A DNA stretch of 16,101 nucleotides from JAGXLC01 sp046545815 (GTDB lineage Bacteria > Bacteroidota > Bacteroidia > Bacteroidales > UBA12077), in the NCBI GenBank assembly GCA_046545815.1, contig JBKGZA010000060.1:1-16101 (forward strand), read 5' to 3'. Below, one piece after another: positions 1 to 7,695 of this stretch. The position numbers and the translations under genes were made by a program. Positions within the stretch are counted from its first letter, which is position 1; every line of letters starts with the position of its first letter. The notes beneath the pieces were generated by a model. The model worked only from the letters and a program-made list of their open reading frames with translations, had not been told where the DNA came from and searched no databases.

Positions 1-2
1 CG

Positions 3-3000
3 CTGGATTACCAGTGGTATACGAATGCATCAGGCAGCTGGGAGGCTATAAGTGGTGCAGAAAGTGATGAATATATTATTTCCGAGGCGTCGAACGCAGA
101 CGTTGGCGACTACCGTGTAGAGGTATCCAATACCTGCGGAAACAATACAAGCGATACAGTTAGCTTAACAGTTCGGGACACAATTAATATTATTGAACCG
201 CCTTCTGATCAACATATTTGTGAAGGGGAAACAGCTCAATTTGGAGTAGATGCAGAGGGTTATGGTTCCTTCTCTTATACATGGCAATATAATGATGGTA
301 GTAGTTGGGAAGACCTATCTACTGAAGGGGATATAACCGTAGATAATGATTCCTTGTATATTGAGAATACAGATACTACGGATGGAGGAAGTTATCGAGT
401 CATTATTGATGGATATTGCGGTACCGACACAACAGCAGTTGCCACGCTTGATATAAACTGGTTTGAGGCCAATATTGGAGAACCCAGTCCATTCACTATC
501 GATACCAATACAACTTTAATTGAAGTTCATGTTGCTATAAGGGATCATATTTATCTTTATGATCTTAGTCATGAGTTGACAACTCCCGGGGAAAATACAC
601 TACTTCTTGCTGATACGGGCAATATATATGATGCACAATATTTTGAAGATGCAAACCTAACCTTTAGCTCAGATGTATCTGATGTTTTTGATGTTAATAA
701 TGATTCACCAAATGGCACCTATGGAATTTTAGGAGATCTCAGTTCCTTGCATGGTGAAGATCCTTCTAATGGTGCATGGGGTTTTAGAGTTGGTGATTGG
801 GACAGATGGGTTAATAGTGATCCTAAAGGCTATATTGATAGTGTATATATTAGCTTTACTGATAAGCATTCACAAACAGGTGATACTACAACAGTTTCTT
901 ATAGCCAAAGTTTAAGCACCCCTATCAATGAATATCAGTCAGGTGTAGCATATACGGAATATGTGGTATCAGATGAACTTGAAATAGATTGTTATGGTGA
1001 CTCAACAGCAACAGCCGTAGTTAGTTTATTTGGTGGTATTAGTCCTTATTCTATAGAATGGAGTGAATCACCTGATTTTAGTTCTACTATCCCTGAGCTT
1101 GAGGATAAAGATACAGTAGATCTGTGGGCAGGAACATTTTATATGAGAGCAACCGATGCTATGGGTTGTACCGCATATGATTCTGTTACCGTAACCGAAC
1201 CCCCGGAGATCATCCTCGATTCTCTGGATGTAGTGAACGTTGATGATTTGGGTGGCTGTTATGGCGACAGTATTGGCGAAGTTCATGACAGCGCTTACGG
1301 TGGAACCGGATCACTGACCTACGAACTGATCATGGACCCCTATGGCGATCCCGATACTGTAGAAACCAATACTACGGGCGACTTTACAGGGTTGGCGGCC
1401 GGAGAATATCTGCTTGAAGTATTTGATGAGAATAATTGTTTGAAAGATACTTCTTTTGTAATTACCCAACCGGACAGCCTGCAGGTGGTTTCTGAAAGTC
1501 TTACTTCATTGACAGATACCGGTGCAGCAGACGGTACCATAGACATTTATGCAGAAGGCGGTACCGATTCGCTCACTTATACACTTTACGATACGGTACC
1601 TGCTCCCGATACCATTGAAGCCGAAATAAAAGTTGAACCCGGTGATACCGCCAATTTTACAGGACTAGAAAATGGCGTGTATTATGCTGAGGTAAACGAT
1701 ACCAATAACTGTGGCCCGGCAATAAGCAGCTATTTTGACATCAGTGCCATAGAAATTTCACTAACGGCTGATTCAGTAAAATGTGCAGGAAGTGAAACCG
1801 GTTCTGTATATGCAGAAATAAACGGCGGCATATTGCCATATACCTACGAATGGGCCAGTCTTGACACAACCACTATGAATGATAGCACACTGAAAGTATT
1901 AACGGATACCAGCATGACCACCGATACACTGGATAACCTTACAGCAGGAGCATACCTGCTTAACATAAAGGACAGTACAGGTATAGCCTCCAGTGATACG
2001 ATCCTTGTGCATGAACCCGAGCCAATGGTAGTCGATAGTATAACCCCCGACAGCAGTATAACCTGTTATGGTGATTCAGAAACCTTCACTGCTCACGTTA
2101 GCGGTGGAATAAAACCATATACCATACACTGGCAGGATGAAAATTCAATGGATACTGTGGCAACAGGCGATACGGTTGATTTATTTGCAGGCTCATATTA
2201 CATAAAAGTTTCTGATAGCAATGGATGTGAAAAGATTGACAGTGTAACAATTATACAGCCGGATAGTCTAAGGATTACAGATGAAGAATATACCCCGTTA
2301 ACAAGTACCGGTGCAACGGACGGAACCATTGATATTGATGCAGCGGGCGGTACCCCTCCATTGAAGTATATGCTTTATGAATTTACATCTACAGATACTA
2401 CTGGTGTGGATACTACAGATGATGGTGAATTTACAGGCTTGGCAGAAGGAGATTATTATGTAAAAGTTACTGATTCAAATGGATGTGATACCATTCAAAG
2501 CTCTGATATACCGATCAGTGCGCTGGAAATACAATTTGATATAAATGCCGTGACCTGCGCCCTGGATAGCAATGGAAGGGCCATTGCCGAAGTAATAGGA
2601 GGATTCGAGCCATTCCGCTACGAATGGACCAATCCGGCCGGCGATACCCTCAGAATTGAAAATACCAATGAGGCTACCGATACCCTTTCGAATCTTTCCG
2701 GTGGCCGATACATACTGAATGTAATCGACAGCACCGGCAATAACCACCGGGATACGGCTGAGGTGTTTGAACCCAATCCGCTGGTACTGGAGGAAATCGT
2801 TCCTGATACCTTATCCGGTGCCGGAGAATCGGACGGGTCAATAGAGATTACTACTACCGGAGGCAATGACAGTATATTCTTTGAAGTAGATAACCTGAGC
2901 GATTCTTTTGGTGCCAATCGCGATACCGTTGAGAAAGCGAATGATACTGCCAATACGTTATTTGATGGGCTTCCCGCGGGACTGTATCAAATTACGGTTT

Positions 3001-5105
3001 ATGACGAAAATGGTTGTGGGTTCCTAAAGGATACGGTAAATATTGATTATTATGAACTAAACATGGACAAGACGGATATCGCCTGTAACGGTGAAACAAA
3101 CGGGGTAGCCATTGCCAAAATTGAAGGCGGAACATCCCCGTTCACCTACGATTGGGCGGATACCACCTTAACAGATTCTTCCAGTGTAGACAGCCTTAAA
3201 AATCGACCAGCAGGCTGGTATCATGTAACCGTCACCGACCGGTACGGTTTCGAACTGGGCGATTCCGTGGAAATAACTGAACCCGATCCGCTGGAGATTG
3301 CCATAGAGGATACCCTTAGCGTACCCTGTAACGGCACATCAGATAAATTTGGCGTGGATGTCAACGGCGGCACATCCCCTTATGAAATCAACTGGTTCAA
3401 TGAGTCAATGGATTCCATTGCCAAAGGCGATACAGCGAATCTGAATGCAGGCAGCTATTACATAGGAGTGTCAGATACCAACAACTGCGCTGTATTTGAC
3501 AGTGTATATATTGACGAGCCGGAGCAAATTGCCATAGACTCTGTCAATCTAATACCACAGGAGTCGGAATATACCCTTGAGGTATGGGCCACAGGTGGCA
3601 ACGATTCATTGTTCGTTACTGTAGAGACCAATGACACCACCCACAATCCCGATTCAGGATACCACAAAAACGATACTACAGCGGGTGTGTTTGAATCATT
3701 ATCCGGCGGTACCTATACCATTACAGCTACCGACAGCCTTAAATGCGGACCGGATGATGTAACACTGACTTTCCCCCTTACTGTGAATTTATCTGTAGTC
3801 GAAACCATCGACTGTTACGGGGATTCAAACGGTGCTGTGGCTGTCGAGGTAGAGGGAGGCAAACCCAATTACTCCTATGATTGGTCAGACGGCACCCTTC
3901 ATACCCATAAAGAACAGCAGGATACCATTTATAATCTTGATGCAGACACCTATTCCATCACTGTAACCGATTATTTTGGTCTGGAGGCCTCTGCATCCAT
4001 TGATTTGGATCAACCGGATCCAATCGTAGCCAATCCTAAAATACAACAGGCCAACTGTGCATCTGATCATATGCCACTTGCCGGAGAGGACGTTGGATAT
4101 ATCAAACTGAACCCTTCCGGTGGTACACAATATTCGGATGAAGACTTTAATTACCGGTATCACTGGAGTGAAGAAACAGATACTTTGACAGGTAAGGACA
4201 GCCTGATGCATCTCAGCGGTGGCAATTACCAGGTTACCATTCTTGACCGCAATGGTTGCGAAACCACCACTTCATTTGATGTACCTCAACCGGATGATAA
4301 CATCATTGATATACAAATTGGAGGTGTTACGGACAGCATATGCCACGGCGACAGGGTGAATATTTACGCGGAGGATGCTCAAAATGCCGATTCACTCAAC
4401 TGGAGGAATACCTCCGGCGGTTATGAAACGCTCCAAGAACTGGATACCTTGTCAGAAAATCTCACTTCACCAAAAACTTACGTGCTGGAAGCCAAGAACG
4501 CCCAATGTATGTATATCGACAGCGTAAACGTTGGTCTGTATCCACATCTGGGAATCCAGATCAATGAACAGGATGAGGAAAACGACGGAAATATCAAGGT
4601 TAAGGAGAATATGACCGCCAAATCGCTAAATGCGACGGTACAAAATAGCGACATTCAGGCGACCTATTCCTGGCGACCCAATGAATTTTTTGACCCCGCC
4701 GACCAACTTGAAACCGAATTGCAGGTGGAAAGACTGAGACAAGAAGAGGTGGCTGAACAACTTATATGGATTGAGGCTGAAACGAAAAACTGTGTAGAAA
4801 CAGATTCTGCTATGGTACAGATAATACCAAATGTGGAACCCCTCGATGCATTTTCACCAAATGATGACAACATCAATGATACCTGGCGAATTGAATATGC
4901 AGAACAATATGAAAATATTGAAGTGACAATATTCAACAGATGGGGCGTGGAGGTTTACCATCAAAAACCATATAGAAATGAAAACGGATGGAAAGGAAGG
5001 ACCTCCAAAGGTAAGCGGCTTCCGTCAGGGACTTATTACTATGTAATAAAAACCCATGAAAGCGGAATTCAGCCTTTAAGTGGAACTGTAACAATAATGA
5101 GGTAG
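3..5105 (+). CDS. Giant SprB-repeat surface adhesin with type B T9SS sorting domain (5'-truncated)
   Basis: The frame is open from the left edge to a TAG stop, giving at least 1700 residues, so the true start and signal peptide lie upstream. The TTG at 354 is inside the frame and is not a likely start. Domain order (residues counted from position 3): a partial Ig-like domain at about 1-58 (ADVGDYRVEVSNTCG); a second Ig-like domain at about 60-150; a P-domain-like beta-sandwich at about 154-285; about 13 SprB-like modules at about 325-1430; a further Ig/PKD-like stretch and a linker to about 1611; and a C-terminal gliding-motility-associated domain at 1612-1700. The protein is rich in Asp and Thr and poor in Lys, as expected of an extracellular calcium-dependent beta protein. 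By family knowledge such proteins are exported by T9SS and act as surface adhesins or motility-type filaments. The ligand cannot be read from sequence. It is followed after one base by its PorP/SprF partner. Confidence 0.93.
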   Translation: MDYQWYTNASGSWEAISGAESDEYIISEASNADVGDYRVEVSNTCGNNTSDTVSLTVRDTINIIEPPSDQHICEGETAQFGVDAEGYGSFSYTWQYNDGSSWEDLSTEGDITVDNDSLYIENTDTTDGGSYRVIIDGYCGTDTTAVATLDINWFEANIGEPSPFTIDTNTTLIEVHVAIRDHIYLYDLSHELTTPGENTLLLADTGNIYDAQYFEDANLTFSSDVSDVFDVNNDSPNGTYGILGDLSSLHGEDPSNGAWGFRVGDWDRWVNSDPKGYIDSVYISFTDKHSQTGDTTTVSYSQSLSTPINEYQSGVAYTEYVVSDELEIDCYGDSTATAVVSLFGGISPYSIEWSESPDFSSTIPELEDKDTVDLWAGTFYMRATDAMGCTAYDSVTVTEPPEIILDSLDVVNVDDLGGCYGDSIGEVHDSAYGGTGSLTYELIMDPYGDPDTVETNTTGDFTGLAAGEYLLEVFDENNCLKDTSFVITQPDSLQVVSESLTSLTDTGAADGTIDIYAEGGTDSLTYTLYDTVPAPDTIEAEIKVEPGDTANFTGLENGVYYAEVNDTNNCGPAISSYFDISAIEISLTADSVKCAGSETGSVYAEINGGILPYTYEWASLDTTTMNDSTLKVLTDTSMTTDTLDNLTAGAYLLNIKDSTGIASSDTILVHEPEPMVVDSITPDSSITCYGDSETFTAHVSGGIKPYTIHWQDENSMDTVATGDTVDLFAGSYYIKVSDSNGCEKIDSVTIIQPDSLRITDEEYTPLTSTGATDGTIDIDAAGGTPPLKYMLYEFTSTDTTGVDTTDDGEFTGLAEGDYYVKVTDSNGCDTIQSSDIPISALEIQFDINAVTCALDSNGRAIAEVIGGFEPFRYEWTNPAGDTLRIENTNEATDTLSNLSGGRYILNVIDSTGNNHRDTAEVFEPNPLVLEEIVPDTLSGAGESDGSIEITTTGGNDSIFFEVDNLSDSFGANRDTVEKANDTANTLFDGLPAGLYQITVYDENGCGFLKDTVNIDYYELNMDKTDIACNGETNGVAIAKIEGGTSPFTYDWADTTLTDSSSVDSLKNRPAGWYHVTVTDRYGFELGDSVEITEPDPLEIAIEDTLSVPCNGTSDKFGVDVNGGTSPYEINWFNESMDSIAKGDTANLNAGSYYIGVSDTNNCAVFDSVYIDEPEQIAIDSVNLIPQESEYTLEVWATGGNDSLFVTVETNDTTHNPDSGYHKNDTTAGVFESLSGGTYTITATDSLKCGPDDVTLTFPLTVNLSVVETIDCYGDSNGAVAVEVEGGKPNYSYDWSDGTLHTHKEQQDTIYNLDADTYSITVTDYFGLEASASIDLDQPDPIVANPKIQQANCASDHMPLAGEDVGYIKLNPSGGTQYSDEDFNYRYHWSEETDTLTGKDSLMHLSGGNYQVTILDRNGCETTTSFDVPQPDDNIIDIQIGGVTDSICHGDRVNIYAEDAQNADSLNWRNTSGGYETLQELDTLSENLTSPKTYVLEAKNAQCMYIDSVNVGLYPHLGIQINEQDEENDGNIKVKENMTAKSLNATVQNSDIQATYSWRPNEFFDPADQLETELQVERLRQEEVAEQLIWIEAETKNCVETDSAMVQIIPNVEPLDAFSPNDDNINDTWRIEYAEQYENIEVTIFNRWGVEVYHQKPYRNENGWKGRTSKGKRLPSGTYYYVIKTHESGIQPLSGTVTIMR
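462..857 (+). other. P-domain-like beta-sandwich inside the adhesin
   Basis: This 132-residue segment sits between the Ig-like domains and the SprB modules. It reads like a proprotein-convertase P domain (PF01483 family). A run of hydrophobic strands (IEVHVAI, IYLYDLSHEL) is followed by a P.G-type turn (TTPGENTLLLAD). Then come an acidic F-E-D-A stretch (FEDANLTFSSD), a GTYGILGDLSSLHGED segment and the closing GAWGFRVGDWD...GYIDSVYISF, which matches the family's G-x-W-x-L-x-V-x-D...G-x-L-x-x-W-x-L-x-F ending. In Bacteroidota such domains occur on secreted proteases and adhesins as accessory modules. The assignment is by eye and needs a profile search. Confidence 0.55.
978..4300 (+). repeat. 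Tandem SprB-like modules in three recurring types
   Basis: About 13 modules of roughly 75-90 residues share the SprB pattern: Cys-x-Gly near the start, GG..PY.Y.W in the middle, then AG.Y...V.D.NGC and a closing EP or QPD. Three types can be told apart. Type A has both cysteines (for example 2050-2275 and 3310-3540). Type B starts with a GA.DGTI-like segment and has only the final cysteine (1500-1760, 2280-2530, 2795-3060, 3545-3795). Type C has only the first cysteine and ends in D..G plus a non-cysteine (1770-2040, 2535-2790, 3064-3305, 3795-4020). The order from 1500 is B-C-A-B-C-B-C-A-B-C, so the array grew by duplication of multi-module blocks. The first two modules (about 978-1500) and the last (about 4030-4300) are more divergent. 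Boundaries are approximate. Confidence 0.85.
4836..5102 (+). other. Gliding-motility-associated C-terminal domain (T9SS type B sorting signal)
   Basis: The last 89 residues of the adhesin match the CHU_C / TIGR04131 type: DAFSPNDDNINDTWRI (the family's FTPNGDGINDxW motif, with Asp residues suited to calcium binding), then EVTIFNRWGVEVY, a central GWKG, and LPSGTYYYVI before the end. This domain directs outer-membrane translocation by the type IX secretion system. In the type B class it is associated with PorP/SprF-like partners, and one is encoded next. Confidence 0.93.
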
Positions 5106-5106
5106 T

Positions 5107-6027
5107 ATGAAAACAAGAAAAATCTTTTTAATAGCCAGCCTGTTATTTTTTGCTTCTGCAGGCATAACAAAAGCCCAGCAGATGCCACAGTATACACAAT
5201 ATACCTGGAACGATTATATGATTAACCCCGCTGTGGCAGGAACCCATAACTATTTGCAGGTACGGGCCTTTTCAAGAATGCAATGGATGGGAATCAACGG
5301 AGCCCCCCAAACACACAGCATCAGTGTTTATGGACCAACCGGAGACCAACCCATGGGATACGGAGGCTATATCTACTCGGATTATACAGGTCCTACCAGC
5401 AGACTGGTATTTAAGGGCTCTTACGCCTATAATATCCCCATTAATTCCAATATTAGGATTTCCGGTGGTATTTCCCTGGGTGGAATACAATACAAGGTCG
5501 ACGGGACCCAGTTCAATACACAGGCTATTGAAGAAATATGGGGCCAGGACCCTGTCATTGACGGTACAGTAAGATCGACCTTTATACCGGATGCCAGTGC
5601 GGGCTTCTATATGTATTCCACCTATTTCTTTGCCGGAATCTCAGCCCATCAGTTGATCGGGAATAAGCTGAATAAGATAACTCCGGAACAAATTGGGGTC
5701 AACAGGCTCAAACAACATTTTTATCTGGCCGGGGGATATAATTTTATATTGAACCGGGACTTCACAATACAACCCTCCCTGTTGGTCAGAGAAATGTTCC
5801 CTTCACCCCCCCAGGCAGAAATTACGGCAAGAGCCATTTATCAGCGAATTGCATGGGCCGGCCTGGCCTATCGCACCAATGACGCTTTTGCCTTTATGGC
5901 CGGTTATAACCACGAAAACAGGTGGTATTTCGGAATTTCCTATGATGTTACCTATTCGCAACTGCGCCAGTATTCAGGAGGAAGTATTGAAGTGATGTTT
6001 GGCCTTAAATTCAATGATATTAAATAA
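5107..6027 (+). CDS. PorP/SprF family type IX secretion system outer-membrane protein
   Basis: The 306-residue product begins with a signal peptide (MKTRKIFLIASLLFFASAG, likely cleaved after TKA at residue 23), followed by QQMPQYTQYTWNDYMINPAVAGTHNYL. This is the hallmark start of the PorP/SprF family (TIGR03519): Q-x-P-Q-Y-x-Q-Y...NPAxAG. The rest alternates short amphipathic strands with aromatic ends, as in an outer-membrane beta-barrel, and closes with SGGSIEVMFGLKF, a family-typical final strand. In Flavobacterium, SprF is needed for secretion of the adhesin SprB. Because this gene starts one base after the adhesin stop, the two are very probably co-transcribed, and this protein probably serves that adhesin. 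A purine-rich GAGG lies just upstream of the ATG, within the end of the adhesin gene. A strong hairpin follows the stop codon. Confidence 0.95.
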   Translation: MKTRKIFLIASLLFFASAGITKAQQMPQYTQYTWNDYMINPAVAGTHNYLQVRAFSRMQWMGINGAPQTHSISVYGPTGDQPMGYGGYIYSDYTGPTSRLVFKGSYAYNIPINSNIRISGGISLGGIQYKVDGTQFNTQAIEEIWGQDPVIDGTVRSTFIPDASAGFYMYSTYFFAGISAHQLIGNKLNKITPEQIGVNRLKQHFYLAGGYNFILNRDFTIQPSLLVREMFPSPPQAEITARAIYQRIAWAGLAYRTNDAFAFMAGYNHENRWYFGISYDVTYSQLRQYSGGSIEVMFGLKFNDIK

Positions 6028-6034
6028 CCATCAA

Positions 6035-6096
6035 AATATAACTGTTTTTTTGTAGTTATATTAAAGGGGATTTTACATTAACTCCCCTTTAATTTT
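6035..6096 (+). terminator. Double-hairpin rho-independent terminator after the PorP/SprF gene
   Basis: Two inverted repeats follow the stop codon. The first has a perfect 9-bp stem, 6035-6043 with 6054-6062 (AATATAACT / AGTTATATT), around a T-rich loop. The second has a perfect 10-bp stem, 6061-6070 with 6083-6092 (TTAAAGGGGA / TCCCCTTTAA), a 12-base loop and TTTT directly after. The second has the stronger terminator form. The hairpins share bases 6061-6062, so they cannot both form completely. This should end the adhesin-porP transcript. Confidence 0.75.
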
Positions 6097-6097
6097 G
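6090..6097 (+). promoter_or_regulatory. Putative Bacteroidetes -7 element before the DUF4296 gene
   Basis: TAATTTTG fits the Bacteroidetes TAnnTTTG consensus exactly and lies 20 bases before the ATG at 6118, giving a short leader. No good TTG is seen at the expected -33 position, where the terminator stem lies, so the promoter is partial. The 11 bases from 6090 (TAATTTTGTAG) are identical to the element in front of asnS on the other strand. Confidence 0.4.
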
Positions 6098-6117
6098 TAG
6101 AATGGCAGCAACTGATT

Positions 6118-6531
6118 ATGAAACGAACCATTGTCACCATACTGTTTTTGGCTTTGATCATGGGATTGGGGTGCAAAAAGAACAAAAAAATCATTCCGCG
6201 TGATGAAATGGTTTCTGTGCTTGTGAAAATCCATCTTATGGACGGAGCCATGGAGATCTCCCAGTATAATCCTGAGATTGATTTACCCGACACCATGGAT
6301 TTTTACAAGGTTGTACTTGAAGACTACGATTATACAAGGGCCCAGTTCGATTCCTCGCTTCAATATTATTCAAAAGATCTGAGAAAATTCGACCGGATAT
6401 ACCAGGAAGTCCTGTCCAGGTTAAATAAAATGGAAACAGCGGCCCAGGAAAGAAATCAGGATCCACCCGGGAAACACGAAAAGGACTCTCCGAGAAAAGC
6501 AGAAAAAGGGCGTGAATCACCCAAAGAATAA
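6118..6531 (+). CDS. DUF4296 domain-containing lipoprotein
   Basis: The 137-residue product has an N-terminal hydrophobic segment ending in MGLGC-KKNKK, so Cys19 is a probable lipid-attachment site (the -3 position is Gly, not the usual Leu). After it comes the pattern of the Bacteroidota DUF4296 family (PF14129): IIPRDEMVSVLVKIHLMDGAM near residues 25-45, then a Y-D/F-x-x-Y region in which RAQFDSSLQYYSKD and YQEVLSRL are the conserved helices. The last 30 residues are highly charged and low in complexity (Lys, Glu, Pro, Arg) and are probably disordered. The function of DUF4296 is unknown; the protein is expected at the periplasmic face of a membrane. The next gene starts 33 bases downstream on the same strand, so they may be co-transcribed. 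Confidence 0.85.
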   Translation: MKRTIVTILFLALIMGLGCKKNKKIIPRDEMVSVLVKIHLMDGAMEISQYNPEIDLPDTMDFYKVVLEDYDYTRAQFDSSLQYYSKDLRKFDRIYQEVLSRLNKMETAAQERNQDPPGKHEKDSPRKAEKGRESPKE

Positions 6532-6564
6532 ACAGGTCATTTCCCAGCAAATGGTTGAATAATC

Positions 6565-7695
6565 GTGATATCTGACTCCGAAAAAAAAATTTTGATTTGC
6601 CCGCTGGATTGGGGATGGGGCCATGCCTCAAGAATGATTCCCATCGTCCACCTGCTTTCACAAAATTATCATTTTGAGGTGGTGCTGGGCTTAAGTGGTT
6701 CGTCAGGTGAAATATTACAGTCTGAATTTCCGGATTTAAAGGCCGTCCCTATGCCTACCTCCAATATAAAATACGCATCAGGGGATTCCCTTATAGGCAA
6801 AATTTTCTGGCAGTTGCCCAAAGTGTTATGGACAACAATTGTTGAACACATCTATCTGAAAAAATTGATCAAAACGGAGAAGATCGCCTGTGTTATATCA
6901 GACCACCGATTGGGTCTTTTTAATAAGAATCTGATAAGCATATTGGTCATTCATCAGCTTAATATGAGGTTTCCCTCCGGACTGAAAAGGATAGGAAAGG
7001 TGTTCAACCGACTCCATTATCATGTTATCCGAAAATTCGATCAGGTGTGGATACCTGATCTTTCCCGGGAAAAAAACATAGCGGGTGATCTATCTACACC
7101 TCCTTTAAAAATAAGTCATTTTTATAAAATAGGCATTTTGTCAAAGTTTCTTCTTAGAAAGGAATCCATTGATAAAAAAACAAGGGAATTTTATGATATG
7201 GTCGTCCTTCTTTCCGGTCCTGAACCCCAAAGATCCATACTGGAAAATATTCTGACCGGGCAGTTGTCCAAATTGAACCGGAAGGTCTTTTTTATAAGGG
7301 GAATTTCCGGAGAAAATACATTGGTGAAGCAAAATAACCTGCACTTTGTTTCTCATTTAAATTACAGGGAAATGCTCCCGATTATTTCCGGCGCGGATAT
7401 TGTAATCTGCCGTTCGGGTTATTCTTCTATTATGGATTTAATCGCTCTGGGTAAGCAAGGCATTCTGATTCCTACACCTGGACAGACCGAACAGGAATAT
7501 CTGTCTGATTATCTGAAAGAGAAGGGTTATTTCTACAGTGAAAAACAAAAATCATTTGACATCTCCAGGGCGCTAAAATCATTTCACGGTTTTTATCCTC
7601 CTCAAATAGGTGATTTTTCTCCGGAATTATATACGCGTCTCAAATGGTTGAACGAACAGCTAAAAAAATATAAAGGTAAGCACAAGAACGGTTAA
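6565..7695 (+). CDS. GT-B fold glycosyltransferase (MurG/GT28-like, Glyco_trans_1_3 type)
   Basis: The 376-residue product opens with ILICPLDWGWGHASRMIPI (residues 9-27), the nucleotide-sugar transferase N-terminal motif with the G-x-GHxxR loop. Its C-terminal domain carries VVLLSGPEPQR (213-223), ADIVICRSGYSSIMDLI (277-293) and PTPGQTEQEYLSDYL (303-317), which are typical of the donor-binding half of MurG-like GT-B enzymes. No membrane segment is seen, so a cytoplasmic or membrane-peripheral enzyme is likely. Donor and acceptor cannot be read. The start is a GTG at 6565; an in-frame TGA lies at 6556-6558, and the next internal ATG would cut into the conserved N-terminal motif, so GTG is the best choice. 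The 3' end overlaps the convergent PAP2-like gene by 36 bases. Confidence 0.82.
   Translation: MISDSEKKILICPLDWGWGHASRMIPIVHLLSQNYHFEVVLGLSGSSGEILQSEFPDLKAVPMPTSNIKYASGDSLIGKIFWQLPKVLWTTIVEHIYLKKLIKTEKIACVISDHRLGLFNKNLISILVIHQLNMRFPSGLKRIGKVFNRLHYHVIRKFDQVWIPDLSREKNIAGDLSTPPLKISHFYKIGILSKFLLRKESIDKKTREFYDMVVLLSGPEPQRSILENILTGQLSKLNRKVFFIRGISGENTLVKQNNLHFVSHLNYREMLPIISGADIVICRSGYSSIMDLIALGKQGILIPTPGQTEQEYLSDYLKEKGYFYSEKQKSFDISRALKSFHGFYPPQIGDFSPELYTRLKWLNEQLKKYKGKHKNG

Noticed and set aside
354..356. TTG at 354 as the start of the adhesin
   Set aside because: The frame stays open upstream to position 3 and encodes clear Ig-like sequence, so the start is outside the window.
1500..4020. Phase-variable or CRISPR-like DNA repeat array
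   Set aside because: The repeats are protein modules diverged at the DNA level, with no exact short tandem repeats and no regular spacers.
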